64,000 nucleotides of DNA from Rana temporaria (GCF_905171775.1 NC_053500.1:127676140-127740139), one strand, 5' to 3'. Counted from the stretch's first letter, positions 11,512 to 23,655 are shown. A program made the numbers and translations. The notes: generated by a model from the sequence alone, not told the origin.

Positions 11512-12250
11512 TTAAGGTGTCAGCATACCAAGACATTTTGGACAATTTCATGCTCCCAACTAGGGTTGTCCCGATACCAGTATCGGTATCGGGACCGATA
11601 CTGAGCATTTGCGGGAGTACTTGTACTCCCGCAAATGCCCCCGATGCCAGATCCGATACTACCCCCCGCCGCCGCAATGCCGCTGCATACCGCAACGCCG
11701 CCACCTAGTTAATCAGCGTGCGGGGAACATTACAGCTTTCATTTGAATAGCTGTCTGTTCCCCGCCGTGCCGCGTATAGACACTCCCCCTTGCTCGGGAT
11801 TGGACGGGTGATCTGTCTATCAAAGTGCAGATCACCTGTCCAATCCCGAGCAAGGGGGAGTTTCTATACGCGGCGCGGCGGGGAACACACAGCTATTCAA
11901 ATGAAAGCTGTAATGTTCCCCGCACGCTGATTAACTAGGCGGCGGCATCTAGGTATGTGGGGGGACATGGCTGCATATGTGGGGGGGACATGGCTGCATT
12001 CGTGGGGGACGTGGCTGCATTTGGGGACACATTTAAAAAAAGTATCGTATTCGGTATCGGCGAGTACTTGAAAAAAAGTATCAGTACTTGTACTCGGTCC
12101 TAAAAAAGTGGTATCGGGACAACCCTACTCCCAACTTTGTGGGAACCGTTTGGGGACGGCCCCTTCATGTTCCAACATGACTGCGCACCAGTGCACAAAG
12201 CAAGATCCATAAAGACATGGATGAGCGAGTGTGTGGTCAGCTTTTAGTAG
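11512..12250 (+). pseudogene. Tc1 transposase remnant interrupted by hAT
   Basis: 11515-11560 plus 12136-12240 read together as a Tc1 transposase segment. The left piece encodes the region before the insertion ('cataccaagacattttggac'). The right piece encodes a G-D-G-P-F-like box, then F-Q-H-D-C-A-P-V-H-K-A-R-S and K-T-W-M. HDCAPVHKAR is the block around the second catalytic Asp of Tc1-family (DD34E) enzymes. The gene is dead: it is broken by the 11561-12127 element and the pieces are truncated. Confidence 0.7.
11561..12127. mobile_element. hAT MITE, 567 bp, 8-bp duplication
   Basis: The termini are TAGGGTTGTCCCGATACC and its complement. The target duplication CTCCCAAC is perfect at 11553-11560 and 12128-12135. 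It has a long internal palindrome at 11697-11945. A second copy with its own perfect duplication is at 33109-33573. The TAGGG start and 8-bp duplication fit hAT; no transposase is present. Confidence 0.85.
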
Positions 12251-12995
12251 GGGGGCCTGGCAGGAACATCAGGGATTTCACACAAAGGAAGCAATATGAA
12301 AAGAACAGGATACTTTCTCATACAAGTACATGACACAGCAGTCATATAAGGAATATGAAATGCTGGAGTAATAAACCCTTCCCTATGCAATCAAGACCAG
12401 AAAATGTAGCTATATATATTTACCATTTTGGACCGTTTTTTTATTTGTTTTTTTAAAGCCTGTCTTTTCAAGCATTTTTATGAATAAGATGTTTTTAGCG
12501 TTGACAATCGTTAAGTGTATGTGCTAAAAATAAGTGCCGCCATGAATGGTCAGGCTCTTTAGTGTTAACAAGGCAATTCTTCTTCTAGCTAAATGTTATA
12601 TAACCGGTGTTGCTCAGATGTCAAAGTGTGGAAGTAGACGATTTCAATAAAGCGGATGAGCTTATTTCGGTGTTGGAAAGGGTGTTGCCGAAGTCTCATC
12701 TTATTAGCAATGTGTTGTGGGCAATTATGCGTGTAACCTAGTGGGTGGGGGAGGGGCCTAGTAATGCGTATTGCATTGTATACTGTCTGAGAGAGACTGG
12801 ATGAAAGGATTAATCGGCAAAGGAATACAGAGGCATTGTTTAAGAAATGATGCAGACTTTGTGCCGGAAACTCAACTTATGACTTATGTGCCCTTTGGTA
12901 GACATTTATCTGGAGTCTGCAGACCACTGTCGGTAACTGCAAAGCGTCACCGCTGTCCCCCCAAAAAAATACCAAAGTCAAATAAAAAAATCTGT
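12250..12995. other. No gene recognised
   Basis: Unique-looking sequence with no supported exon or bounded element. Confidence 0.4.
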
Positions 12996-13004
12996 ATTTT
13001 TGCA

Positions 13005-13296
13005 ATACATGCACATTTTACCCCCTTTCTGACCAGAGCACTTTTTACAATTTGGCACTGCGTCGCTTTAACTGACGATTTTGCGGTCGTGCAACGCTGT
13101 ACCCAAACAAAATTTGCGTCATTTTTCTCTCACAAGTAGAGCTTTCTTTTGGTGGTATTTGATCACCTCTGCAGTTTTTTTATTTTTTGCGCTATAAACA
13201 AAATAACAGCGACAATTTTGAAAAAAATACTTTTTTTATTTTTTTTTACTTTTTGCTACAATATTCCAATTTTTTTTTTTTTTTTCCCCTCATGTT
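13005..13296 (+). mobile_element. Partial 1-kb TTAA element
   Basis: It shares 'tttggcactgcgtcgcttta' and 'ttttggtggtatttgatcac' with the complete copy at 21805-22773. It is truncated on the right by a T-rich run. Confidence 0.6.
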
Positions 13297-13873
13297 AAAG
13301 GGGTTGTAAAGACAAAAATATTTTCCTCTTAAATTAAAGTCTGACAGTAGCTGAAAAAGTAATGTTTTGCATTATAACTAGTGTGATACCTGTTGAAATC
13401 AAGCTGTTTTATTCACCTCCGTCACTCCTGAATCCTTATTCTCACTGACTTCCTGGTTTGCGGTGCGCATTCATTCTTGCTACATCACGGCCTAATAGGA
13501 ACTACAGTTCCCATTAGGCTTAGCCTCCATGCCTGTGAGGGATAAGAGAGCATCTTCACGCAGGGCTGTAGTCATAGGGAGGGGGTGAGCACATTCTGCT
13601 TTCCACCATGCAAAACGGCTCAGATGCTGGTGGAAAGCAAGAAGAGGAGAAACAGGAAATGGCATTTTCAAACCTGGATTACTATATTTTGGAGGTCAAA
13701 AGGAAAAACGAGGTAAGTGATATTTAAATGCTCTAGCTTAAAGCAATCAATTGATCTAATAAAAATATTTATTATTATTATTATTAATATTATTAAAATA
13801 TATATATATTTTCTCAAAAAATGTGGAATCGACCTTGCGCTATATACAAAAAACAAACAAAAAAAAAACTCTG

Positions 13874-13875
13874 TA

Positions 13876-13955
<80 letters not shown>

Positions 13956-13968
13956 GTGTGTGTGTGTG
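13874..13968. repeat. TG-TA-TG compound microsatellite
   Basis: TG (about 13874-13892), pure TA (to about 13952), then TG. It generates artificial open frames on both strands. Confidence 0.95.
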
Positions 13969-13969
13969 T

Positions 13970-14120
13970 ATTTATTGGCGTATAACACTCACCTTTTTAC
14001 CCTGAAAATAGAAGGTAAACTGTGCCTGCATGTTATACGCAGGGGACTGTGGAATTTTTTTTCAAGGCAACTTCCCTCTTAAGGTTAGGGTGCGTGTTAT
14101 ACACCGATAAATACGGTAAT
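13970..14120. mobile_element. 'Tattta-tcggcgtata' hairpin MITE
   Basis: It begins 'tttattggcgtataacac' and ends 'gttatacaccgataaatacggta', the inverted ends also seen in the larger element at 24105-24660. Confidence 0.6.
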
Positions 14121-14129
14121 ATATTTTTT

Positions 14130-14339
14130 TTTGTACGTAGCGCAAAAAATAAAAACCGCAGAGGTGATCAAATACCACCAAAAGAAAGCTCTATTTGTGG
14201 GAAAAGACATCAATTTTTATTTTGGGTACAGTGTCACATGACCACAAAATGGTCAGTTAAATTAACGCAGTCCCGTATCGCAAAAAATGGCCTGGTTATC
14301 ATGAAGGGGGGTAAACCTTTTTGGAGGTGAAGTGGTTAA
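14130..14339 (-). mobile_element. Partial 1-kb TTAA element, inverted
   Basis: It matches the complement of the 21805 copy ('aaaaaccgcagaggtgatca', 'aaagaaagctctatttgtgg') and ends 'gtgaagtggttaa'. Confidence 0.6.
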
Positions 14340-15238
14340 ATAGCTCGAGCAGTCACTTTATCCCTGAGACGCTCTTGCCTATTTAAAAAAAAAAAAATTG
14401 GAATCCCTTTTCTAAACACGTAAAGTAGGAGAGAGAGAGAGAGAGGGAGACGCTGTCCGTTGAGATGTTTGTAAAATGCGCGTTCCTGGCACAGGATACG
14501 ACCTTCGAATGTGTTGGAGCCGTTCCCAGGGTCTCTCTCTGATTTGTCTTCTGGCTGGAGAGAAGCCTGAAGTTTGGACTAAAAGAAAGGAAATTGGGCT
14601 ATTTGTGGCTTTTTAATTTATTTATTTTTAATCCCAGCTTGACGTTTGGTAATAGGGAGCATTAGGTACAATCATGTACAGATGGGCTACGCGTTACGGC
14701 GAAGGAAAATGTCCCAGCTCGTTTCTTTTCCTATATTGGTTGATCCTATTTTTATACCTTTATAATGCGACGGATCAGTGTTGTGCCACTGGCAGCGTTT
14801 TTAATATTTTGTGAGGTTTCTGTAGGTCTTCCAGGGTGACAGACGTGCCGAACAAGGGACGCCTATGGAGACACAAATCTGGGAGCTGCTATTGCTGATT
14901 TATTTGTCAAGGTGCAGGTTCCAGAGCTAGCCTATGAAAAACAAAGTCTACAAGGATCTTCTTTTTTATTTTTTATTTTTTTATTATTTTTATTTATGAC
15001 AGAGAACAGAGCCTGACTTTTAGGCAGTTTTCACACAGGCGACTCCGTGAAGCATAATCCACTTGATCAACGGGGGATCGCTACGCTGATCCCCCAATGA
15101 GCAGCCGGGTGACATGTCCATGTCTGCTATGCAGAGCAGACATTGACAGTCTCCTCCTATGGGGCAATCCCATGGACCGCCTGTTCGTTTTTTTCCGTCT
15201 GATTTGCCAGACGGATGGTAAATAAAACCACCATCTTT
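14340..15238. other. No gene recognised
   Basis: GA-rich run at 14431-14450 and T-rich tracts near 14950; otherwise nothing I can assign. Confidence 0.45.
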
Positions 15239-15914
15239 GGGCCAGATCCACGTAGAACGGCGTAATTTTAAGCAGGCGTAGCGTATCGTAGTTGCGCTAC
15301 GCCGCCGCTACTTTGACAGGCAAGTGCAGTATTCTCAAAGCAAAGTTGCGGCGGCGTATCGTAAATAGGCTGGCGTAAGCCCGCCTAATTCAAATATGGA
15401 ACATGTGGGCGTGTTTAATGCTAATGTATTGTGACCCCACGTAAATGACGCTTTTTACGAACGGCGCATGCGCCGTCCATGAAAGTATCCCAATGTGCAT
15501 GTTCTAAATTAACCCGCAAAAAGCCAATGCCGACGTAATCGACGGAAAATTAGACGCTGGCCTGACGTCCAAACTTAACATTGGCTGCGCCTCATATAGC
15601 AGGGGTAACTTTACGCCGGAAAAAGCCTAACGTAAACGGCGTACCTGTACTGCGACGGCCAGGCGTACGTTTGTGAATTGGCGTATCTAGCTGATTTACA
15701 TATCCTAGGCGTAAATCAGCGTACACGCCCCTAGCGGCCAGCGTAAATATTCAGTTAAGATACAACAGCGTAGGCGACTTACGCTGGTCGTATCTTGGCA
15801 AAATTCTGGTGTATCTTGTTTTCTGAATACAGAAAAAAGATACGCCGGAGCATCCTAGAAGTTACGCGGCGTATCAATAGATACGCCAGCGTAACTTCTT
15901 TGTGGATCTTGCCC
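15239..15914. mobile_element. 676-bp inverted-repeat MITE (GGGCCAGAT family)
   Basis: It starts GGGCCAGATCCACG and ends GTGGATCTTGCCC, flanked by TTT on both sides (15236-15238, 15915-15917). The interior is rich in 'gcgtaacgta'-type CpG hairpins. Related copies are at 30719-31429 and 61571-62288. The 3-bp duplication suggests a Harbinger-like mechanism, not proven. Confidence 0.65.
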
Positions 15915-16072
15915 TTTATGTTTTTGGCGGACAGGATGGGATGGCGACAGGTGTCTGTGGAAATGTGTTCGCTGCCACCCGCCGCTCCATAGAAGAGACT
16001 GGAGATTCCAATCGGGTCCGCCTGAAAAACTGTAGGGCGAACCTAATCAGAGCGCACATGTAAAAGGGGTCA

Positions 16073-16125
16073 TAGACTGCATTCACACCTGAGCGTAGCG
16101 ATTAACTGACGTTTTTTTATTTGAG

Positions 16126-16202
<77 letters not shown>

Positions 16203-16581
16203 TTTTTTTTGCAATTTAATACAATTGTTTTGGAAGCGTATTACAAGCGTTTTACAGCTTTAATCGCTTTTGTGTAACCTATTAAAAGCACTGAGGAGAG
16301 GGAGAAAAAGATTGGGGGGGTGGGGGTTTAGAGCTGCTGTTTGAGCAGAAAACGCACTTGTAAAACGCTCAAGTTAGGCATTTCTATTGAAGTCTATGGG
16401 GCCAAAAACGCTTGTAATCTGCCAAAAAAAAAAGCTCATGTACTTTTTTGAGCGGCAGCTGGTTTGCTTCAGGTGACAGAACACTCTGATGTAAACAGAG
16501 CCCATTCAAATTGATGGAATTTGGCTTGTTGAGCGTTTTAGAGCTTCAAGCAGAAAAAAGCTCAGATGTGAAGAGGCCCTT
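16073..16581. mobile_element. Diverged 'gctgcattcacacct' element with TG array
   Basis: It starts 'agactgcattcacacctgag' and ends 'cagatgtgaagaggccc'. A roughly 75-bp TG run sits at 16128-16200. Confidence 0.5.
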
Positions 16582-17160
16582 TTTTATAAATCCTGCTGTA
16601 TTGTTTATGGGCGGTTTTACTTTTTAAAAATGTTTCTTTAGCAGCCCCGTTAGGGAGCTTTGGATAAATATCAGGGGTGTAAACCGAGGGAATTTGCGCC
16701 ACACAGAGTGATTAGGGTGTGCCCAGGCACATCTGGCACGCACTGTGCTCACGACTATGGTCTGTTTTACACTTCTCTCGATAACAGGTAACCTGTGTGT
16801 TGACGTTGGGTTGACTTTCTTGTTGTTGAGGGACTCCTATGAAAAATTTGGTCTAAAAAAATGCTTGAATCGCAACACAATCTTATTTCTGTGACCCACA
16901 GACTACATTGTTTTGGGAAGGGGTGAGCGGTTGGACAGGTTAGGAAACCTAAACCCAGCTTCTCCCAATAACTGTGTATTGACTTTTGGTTGGCAATGCA
17001 AGTGAAGTCAAGAAATTGGCCTGCAAATGACTAAATTGGACCACAAACTAATTTTGGTAGCCCATAGATGACATTGTTAAGGGGGGGGGGGTGAGTAATT
17101 GGTAACGGGTTAGGAAAACTAAAACTCAACACCCCACTACCGCCCCACCCCCACACCACA
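16582..17160. other. No gene recognised
   Basis: 16620-16750 resembles the element at 41160-41255 ('gccacacagagtgattaggg'). The remainder is unassigned. Confidence 0.4.
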
Positions 17161-17162
17161 AC

Positions 17163-18440
17163 TGAGTAAGTGAGTGAGTAACTTGTATAGCGCAACAAAT
17201 GCGAACTTAATCGCCTGAAGGCGCTTGGCATCCAGTGTCGTCCAGGTCCTTCAGAAGAGGTGGGTCTTTAGTTTTTTTCCTAAAGGCCCGATGGTTTTCC
17301 TCCAAGCGCATGGTAGTGGGTAGAGCATTCCAGAGCCGTGGTCCTTGGACTGAAAATCTACGTTCTCCCTTCGATTTGTAGCGGGATTTAGGAATTCGGA
17401 GAAGGTGTTGGTTGGTTGACCGGAGCACGCGCTTGGTGACGTAGGGTTTTATTTTCTTGCTTAAGTTTTGGGGCGCGTTCCCCTGTATACATTTGTGGGT
17501 GAGGCAGAGTGTCTTGAATGTCACCTGGTCCTGTACGGGACCTCAAGACCGGGGAGACTGATTCCCACGGCTTTTTACTGTTACCAGTCTGGCTGCCGTG
17601 TTCTGGACGACTTGTAGACGTGAAATCTGGTATTTCGGTAGTCCTAAGTAAAAGGAGTTTGCATAGTCGAGTCGTGAGTTGATGATGGTTCCAACCACTA
17701 CTGCTGTGTCCTCTTCCGGGATGAAGGGGTTGAGTCTACGTATCATGCGGAGCAGATGATGAGAACCGCTGACGACTGATCCTGTTTGTGCATCCATCGT
17801 CATGTCTGAGTCAAAGATGACTCCGAGACTTTTGACTTTATTGCTTGGCGCGATGGTTTGTCCGAGGATGGTGGGTGGTGTCCATGTGGTCCTAGAAATG
17901 GATTTCCTATTTGCGTGAAGGGTGAGTAGTTCTGTTGTGGATCCGTTGAGTTTGAGGGAGCTTTCAGTCATCCAATTGTCGATGAGTGTAGGGCACTTTT
18001 CAAGTTCATGAAATTGGTCTCTGTTGGTGATTCGAAGGTAAAGCTGCATGTCGTCCGCATAGGAGTGGTAGCATGGGTCCTCTTTGCTGATGATTTTGAG
18101 GAGCGGGCGAATGTTGAAGAGTACAGGTGAGAGGGCTGATCCTTGCGGGACTACGCATGTGATGGTCCGTGATTCTGATGTAAAACCTCCCAAGTTTCAC
18201 GGTCCGAGTGCGATTTTCTAGGAAAGATGCGAACCACGGTAGGGCCGCGTCAGAGACTCCTGCTACTTCTTTGAGTCGCGTGAGCAATATGTTGTGGTCT
18301 ACCGTGTCGAAGGCTGCACTAAGGTCCAGCAGCACTAGGAGACAGGATTCTCCGTCATCTGCTGCTTCGAGGGCGTCATCCCATATCTTGAGAAGAGCCG
18401 TTTCTCACCTGATTGTAGAGGATCTAGGAGTTTGATGTTG
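17163..18440 (-). pseudogene. L2/CR1-type LINE, 5'-truncated reverse transcriptase and 3' end
   Basis: The minus strand carries the palm of a non-LTR reverse transcriptase. First come V-L-L-D-L-S-A-A-F-D-T-V-D-H and a thumb-like L-P-W-F-A-S-F-L-E-N-R-T (18335 down to about 18190). After a frame shift come V-P-Q-G-S-A-L-S-P-V-L-F-N, Y-A-D-D-M-Q-L-Y, L-G-V-I-F-D-S-D, and S-R-L-D-Y-A-N with V-Q-N-T-A-A-R-L-V. A further frame shift near 17525 leads into a C-terminal part with R-R-F-S-V-Q-G-P-R-L-W-N-A-L-P. Catalytic F-D and Y-A-D-D residues are intact, but at least two shifts and the missing 5' half make it dead. The 3' terminus is 'gcgctatacaagttactcac', an L2-like tail with short ACTC repeats. 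Confidence 0.88.
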
Positions 18441-19655
18441 AGTACTCTTGCAAATGTTTAGTATTGGCACCAACACCAGTATCGTACCCTAAAATAAAAC
18501 CTAGAGAGATGGATGGGGAGTTGGCTTTGAATATAAAAAATTGGTGGTTTTGGTTTGTGGTGCTCCAGGTGCCGTGAAGAAGTGTTGTACATTTACCTGT
18601 GCAATTGTCATCTTGGGAGGTTTTTTCTTTTTTCTGTACCGACAAATGTTAAAGAGTTAAACAAATATTACACAATTTGACGAGAAGATGGTTTCTCTAA
18701 ACCTGTCAAACTTCTTTTTTTTTTCTTTCTTTTTTTTTTTTTTTTTTAAGAACCCTTGGCCCTGGAATCACTTTTGTGATCTTGGCCGTATAGAGTTACT
18801 ATGGCTCATAATTTATAATCTTTGACGTCTTTTTTCTGATCTCTAAGCTGATGCACAGAAGCAGTTTGGCACAGATGACGAGCTGATGCTTCCTGATCAG
18901 TTGATGAGGCCATAAATTAATGTGCTGGTGACCAGGAAGTGGTTAAAAATGAGCGAAAACAGGAAAATGCTCACAATGTGCAGACGGACGTAGGGAAATT
19001 CTGCAGTTGCTGCTGATGGCGAGCCTTTGGAAGCGGTAGTTTTCCGTCCAGACACATGGGGCTGAACCTTTAACCTACTGAATACATCCCATTACGAGAG
19101 GGACTTGGTCCTGCCAGTTGATCTGGTTTTTGCTGGGCTTATGATGGAAAAACTGTGTTTTTTGGCACCTGGTCTTTCTTAGACAGCGGCTGGCCCTTGA
19201 ATGCTAGAATTCCAGCCGAGTTCTTGTTTCTAGACAGATTTTTGGCTGGGTTGTCCAAAGTCTTGGAGTAATTTGCTGCACGGTGACCGGTCTGCCAGGA
19301 CAGGAATACATCGCCGCTACATTCAAGAGCAGCAAGTCCCCAAGCTATGTCCACTCATAAAATGTTTTCAAAAGTAAGTGGGAAGCCACCAAACTAAAAA
19401 AAAATTCCCTAAATCTTTGTTTAAAACTAGTAATAAGCCCTATTTAGTAACTTTTTTAATTTGGATTAAAGTGGTACTAAACCCAGAACCCGGCATTCAC
19501 TAAATCTGGTCTCCCACAGTACACCGAAAATGGAAATGCAATAGTTTTAGTAGATCTAAACTGCTAAATACCTTTTTCTCCAGCAGTATATAGCAGTCTT
19601 GTGACTTCTATCCGTGTCTTGTTAAAGGGGTTGTAAACACTTGAGGTTTTTCACC
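18441..19655. other. No gene recognised
   Basis: It contains a T-rich tract near 18717-18750. 19466-19625 resembles the left part of the element at 23656 ('gtactaaacccag'). No exon supported. Confidence 0.4.
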
Positions 19656-20089
19656 TTAAAGCGAAATTCCACCCTAAAGTGGAGCTTCCGCTTATTTGAT
19701 TCCAACCCCCCTCCGGTGCCACAATTGGCACCTTTTCGGGGGGAGGGGGCACAGGATACCTGTCTTTCACAGGTATGCTTTGCCACTTACTGGAGTCCAG
19801 GCTGCTGCTCGTGACGTCACCACGGGGCTCCCTCCTCCAATAGGAGAGAGGAGCGGGGCCTCGCACATGTGCAACAGGGTTCCCCGCATGAAGCCGAAAG
19901 GTTACACTGCCGGGTTCTTTTACCCTCAATGGCAGCGGCAACACCTGACAGCTGATGGCAGCTTTTCTGTATCCTTGTATGGAAAATTCTTTAATAAAAA
20001 CTATTGAAACATAAAAGCCAGCAGCTGCAGTATGTGTAGCTGCTGGCTTTTAATTTAATAAAAATGTTTTGGCCGAAACACCGCTTTAA
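19656..20089. mobile_element. TTAA-type MITE, 434 bp
   Basis: It begins TTAAAGCGAAATTCCACCC and ends AAACACCGCTTTAA, with the family hairpin 'gccagcagctgc...gtagctgctggc' near the right end. It appears inserted in a further TTAA-type repeat whose pieces flank it (19622 and 20090 onward). Confidence 0.65.
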
Positions 20090-20887
20090 TGCATTCTATG
20101 CATTAATGTGAAAAACCTACTGTGATGCAGCAGCCCCCCTTTTACTTGCCTGAACCCGGTCTTTCCAGCGACAGGAATGAGCACACCAGCTCCACCCGGT
20201 GGCTCGGATCCTGATAGATTGATAGCGCAATCATTGGCTTCCGCTGCTGTCAATCAAATCCAATGATGTGGGGGGTCCTGCTGTCTGTGTCGGTAGGCGC
20301 AGCAGCAGGACACGGGAGCGCGCCTGTACGAGTGCCCTAAGGGGGAGTGGCTCTCAAACGGTGCGCTCAAGAAGAGGAGGAGCCAGGTGTACCGCTTAGG
20401 GACCCCAGAAGAAAAGAATCAGGGCCACTCTGTGCAAAACTAACTGCACAGAGGAGGCAAGTATGATATGTTTAAAAAAAAAAAAAAAGGAACCTTTTAC
20501 ATATCTTTTTAAATGCTTATAGGAAGAGTTTCTATTCTCTGACTAGCCTATGAGCCTGCACGACCCCGACCTTCTATCTGGAGATTGCTGATTGGCCCTG
20601 TGCTGATTGCTGATTGCCCCCCCCCAAAAGACAATGCACACCAAACTTAGCATGTGCAGAGTGCCCCCAAGGCTCTGTACTATCAGGAGATGCATTGAGG
20701 ACTGTGGAAGAAGGGGAGTGTCAGAGAAGACAGGATCAAGCAGCCTTTTTACACAATGCAGAAGATTAATAGGTTCCACGGTGAGTATAACCAGCATTCT
20801 TTACTGCATATAAAGACTGATTAGTGGGATTAGTAACACTTTATGTACATACTAGTATTATTCAATAAAGAATGTTTGAGGGCTATA

Positions 20888-21181
20888 CAGGGGCGGACTG
20901 ACAACTCATGGGGCCCCTGGGCGATAGAAGATTATGGGGCCCCCGGGCTTACAGATGGCCACCACGCCAGGAGGCATTGCATAGGCAGGGCAGCTAAAAT
21001 CTCAGGATTTTCACATCAAAAGCATGTCGGTTTTGGACATATCAGGGACAGATGTAAAAAAAACACAGATTTTTACATACTGTCCCTGGTTTTATTGAGC
21101 CTGGCAACCCTGATGGGGGCCCCCTAGTGGCATGGGGCCCTCGGGCAGTGCCCGAGAGTGCCAATGGTCAGTCCGCCCCTG
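20888..21181. mobile_element. hAT MITE, 294 bp, perfect 8-bp duplication
   Basis: The ends are CAGGGGCGGACTGAC and GTCAGTCCGCCCCTG. The flanking GGGCTATA is perfect at 20880-20887 and 21182-21189. It is nearly identical to 38437-38728, so the pair is relatively young. Confidence 0.9.
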
Positions 21182-21189
21182 GGGCTATA

Positions 21190-21804
21190 TTAGGCTAACT
21201 ATAACTGAACTTCAGCCAAATCAAATTTTGGGCATTTGCACTATAAAAATAAATTAATGTTAATGGAGCGTAATGTCTGGCCACTGCTGTGTTATGTAAT
21301 ACTCCTACTTTTATTCCCCTCGTACAGTAAGCAACAAATATCCAGAAAATAAACGTACAATTCTGGCCGGAGTCCACCGATCACAGCGGGTCATTCATTC
21401 TGCAGCGCGTCCATTTAAGAAAACTTCCTGCGTTCTTTTCAGTGAAAGCAAGGCACTCTGTGATTGGAGAAGATGCAGATGAATGGCGCAATCTCCCCTC
21501 CAATTACAGAACTCCTTGCATTCATTAAAAAGAAAGCCAGGCATTTTTCTGAATAGAGAAGCTGCAGGGCGAATGACCTGCTGTGATCTGCGTACTCCAG
21601 CTGGAATTGTTTATTTCAGCACTGGATTCGGACTATACTGTTTGGGGGAAATGAAAGTAAAAATATTGCATAACGCAGTAGCCGCGCATTGCATGCGCTT
21701 CATTTATATTGGTTATTTATTTTTACAGTTCAAATAGCCATAACATTAGTTTTTGGCCAGAGTTCAGCTTTTAATATTTTCTAATATGATTCCCTGGTGC
21801 TTAC
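21190..21804. other. No gene recognised
   Basis: Two short related blocks ('taatgttaatggagcgtaat' and 'cataacgcagtagccgcgca') lie in opposite sense, so a decayed foldback is possible. No exon supported. Confidence 0.35.
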
Positions 21805-22773
21805 TTAACCACTTAAGCCCCGGACCTTTAGGCAGCTAAATGCCCAGGCCAAGTTTTGCAATTGGGCACTGTGTTGCTTTAACAGACAATTGCGCGGTCG
21901 TGCGACGTGGCTCCCAAACAAAATTGACGTCCTTTTTTTCCCCACAAATAGAGCTTTCTTTTGGTGGTATTTGATCACCTCTGCGGTTTTTATTTTTTGC
22001 GCTATAAACAAAAATAGAATGACAATTTTGAAAAAAAATGCAATATTTTTTACTTTTTGCTATAATAAATATCCCCCAAAAACATATATAAAAAAAAATT
22101 TTCCTCAGTTTAGGCCGATACGTATTCTTCTACCTATTTTTGGTAAAAAAAATCACAATAAGCATTTATCGATTGGTTTGCGCAAAATTTATAGCGTTTA
22201 CCAAATAGGGGATAGTTTTTTTTTTTTTTTTTTTTTTTTTTTCGTGACTGCGACATTATGGCGGACACTTCGGACAATTTTGACACATTTTTGGGACCAT
22301 TTTCATTTTCACAGCAACAAAAACATTTAAATTGCATTGTTTATTGTGAAAATGACAGTTGCAGTTTGGGAGTTACCCACAGGGGGCGCTGAAGGAGTTG
22401 GGGTTCACCTAGTGTGTGTTTACAACTGTAGGGGGGTGTGGCTGTAGGTCTGACGTCATCGATCGAGTCTCCCTATAAAAGGGATGACACGATCGATGCA
22501 GCCTCCATAGTGAAGCACGGGGAAGCCATGTTTACATACGGCTCTCCCCGTTCTTCAGCTCCGGGGAGCGATCGCGATGGAGCGGCTATAAACGAATTGC
22601 CGCGCCGTCGCCCCGGATCGCTCCCCGCGGGTATCCGACTGCTGCATGTAGCGGGGGGGGGGGGGGGTCCCGATCGGACCCGCGGAAAGGCAGGGACGTA
22701 CATGTACGCCCATATGCCTGTACGTGCCATTCTGTGGACGTACATATACATGCGGCGGTCGGCAAGTGGTTAA
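21805..22773 (+). mobile_element. Complete 1-kb TTAA element
   Basis: It starts TTAACCACTTAAGCCCC and ends GGCAAGTGGTTAA. It is the best-bounded copy of the family also found at 6285, 13005, 14130, 30079, 47724 and 49510. The TTAA plus CCACTT ends suggest piggyBac-type mobilisation. No open transposase frame. Confidence 0.7.
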
Positions 22774-22792
22774 AGTTCATCTGCGTGTTAAA

Positions 22793-22826
22793 GGCAGGTG
22801 TCCCAATACTTTTGACAATATATACC
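22793..22826 (+). repeat. Tc1-like terminal fragment
   Basis: 'caggtgtcccaatacttttg' and 'acaatata' match a common frog Tc1-element terminus. Only the end is present. Confidence 0.5.
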
Positions 22827-23019
22827 TCTATGGAGATGAAGAAAGGAATTGGGAGAGTGCTTCCAGGAGGGTAGGATGGTGGCAGAATTGATCTTTAACC
22901 CCTTCCTGCCCAGTGCCAGTGTCCCTTTCCCCTGGTCTTTTGTGCCTAATAGCCGGAAAGGGCTGTCTGATCATGTGACCATTGTGATTGGCTGTCAGTA
23001 TTCACATCCTGCTCCCGAT

Positions 23020-23306
23020 CAATTAGGTAAGTTAAAGTTCTGGACAGCCGCACTCCAAAAATGTGCCTTTTTTTGTAAAAAGATATCAAGAATGCATGCC
23101 ACAGCAAAATGTAGGACAGAAAAGCTGACACGTTTTACACTTTCAACAGTGCTTAATCATAGCTATGATTAAGCACTGTTGCAAGTGTGAAACACGGCAG
23201 ATTTTCTGTTCTGTATTTTGCTGTGGCGTGCATTTTTTTATATCTTTTTACAAATAAAGGCACATTTTTGGAGTGCGGCTGTCCAGAACTTTCCCTTACC
23301 TAATTG
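23020..23306. mobile_element. Near-perfect palindromic foldback
   Basis: The arms run from 'caattaggtaagttaaagtt' to its complement at 23306, meeting at the perfect palindrome 'gtgcttaatcat/agc/atgattaagcac' near 23147-23177. A 15-bp direct repeat (ctgctcccgatcaat) flanks a larger interval, at 23009-23023 and 23396-23410. Confidence 0.8.
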
Positions 23307-23655
23307 CTATATGCATAGCCTGCACCTGCTGCTTCAACCCTGAGGAGAGGTTTATTTCCATTGATCCACCTGGAGCGGTAATCTCCTTTTCCGTTCTGCT
23401 CCCGATCAATACTGGAGGCCTTGAAGCGATTTAAGACAGCGCTGTCACTGTACTGTCGGCACAGAAACCTTGGGCACATATATACAGTGTGTGGCCGTTT
23501 TAAATCCCGCCTTCTTTGCCATCACACATGCATTGTGGGCAGCAAGAGGTTAAATTTCCACTTCTATAGAAACCATGTAATTTATGATTTAAGCTTCACG
23601 GAAGTGAAGATAAAGCGCAGCCTGCTTTTTTAATGGTCGGGGGTGTGGCTTGGCA

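Noticed and set aside
21890..22330. 146-codon plus frame
   Set aside because: It lies inside the 1-kb TTAA element; similar broken frames recur in other copies with stops, so there is no sign of selection.
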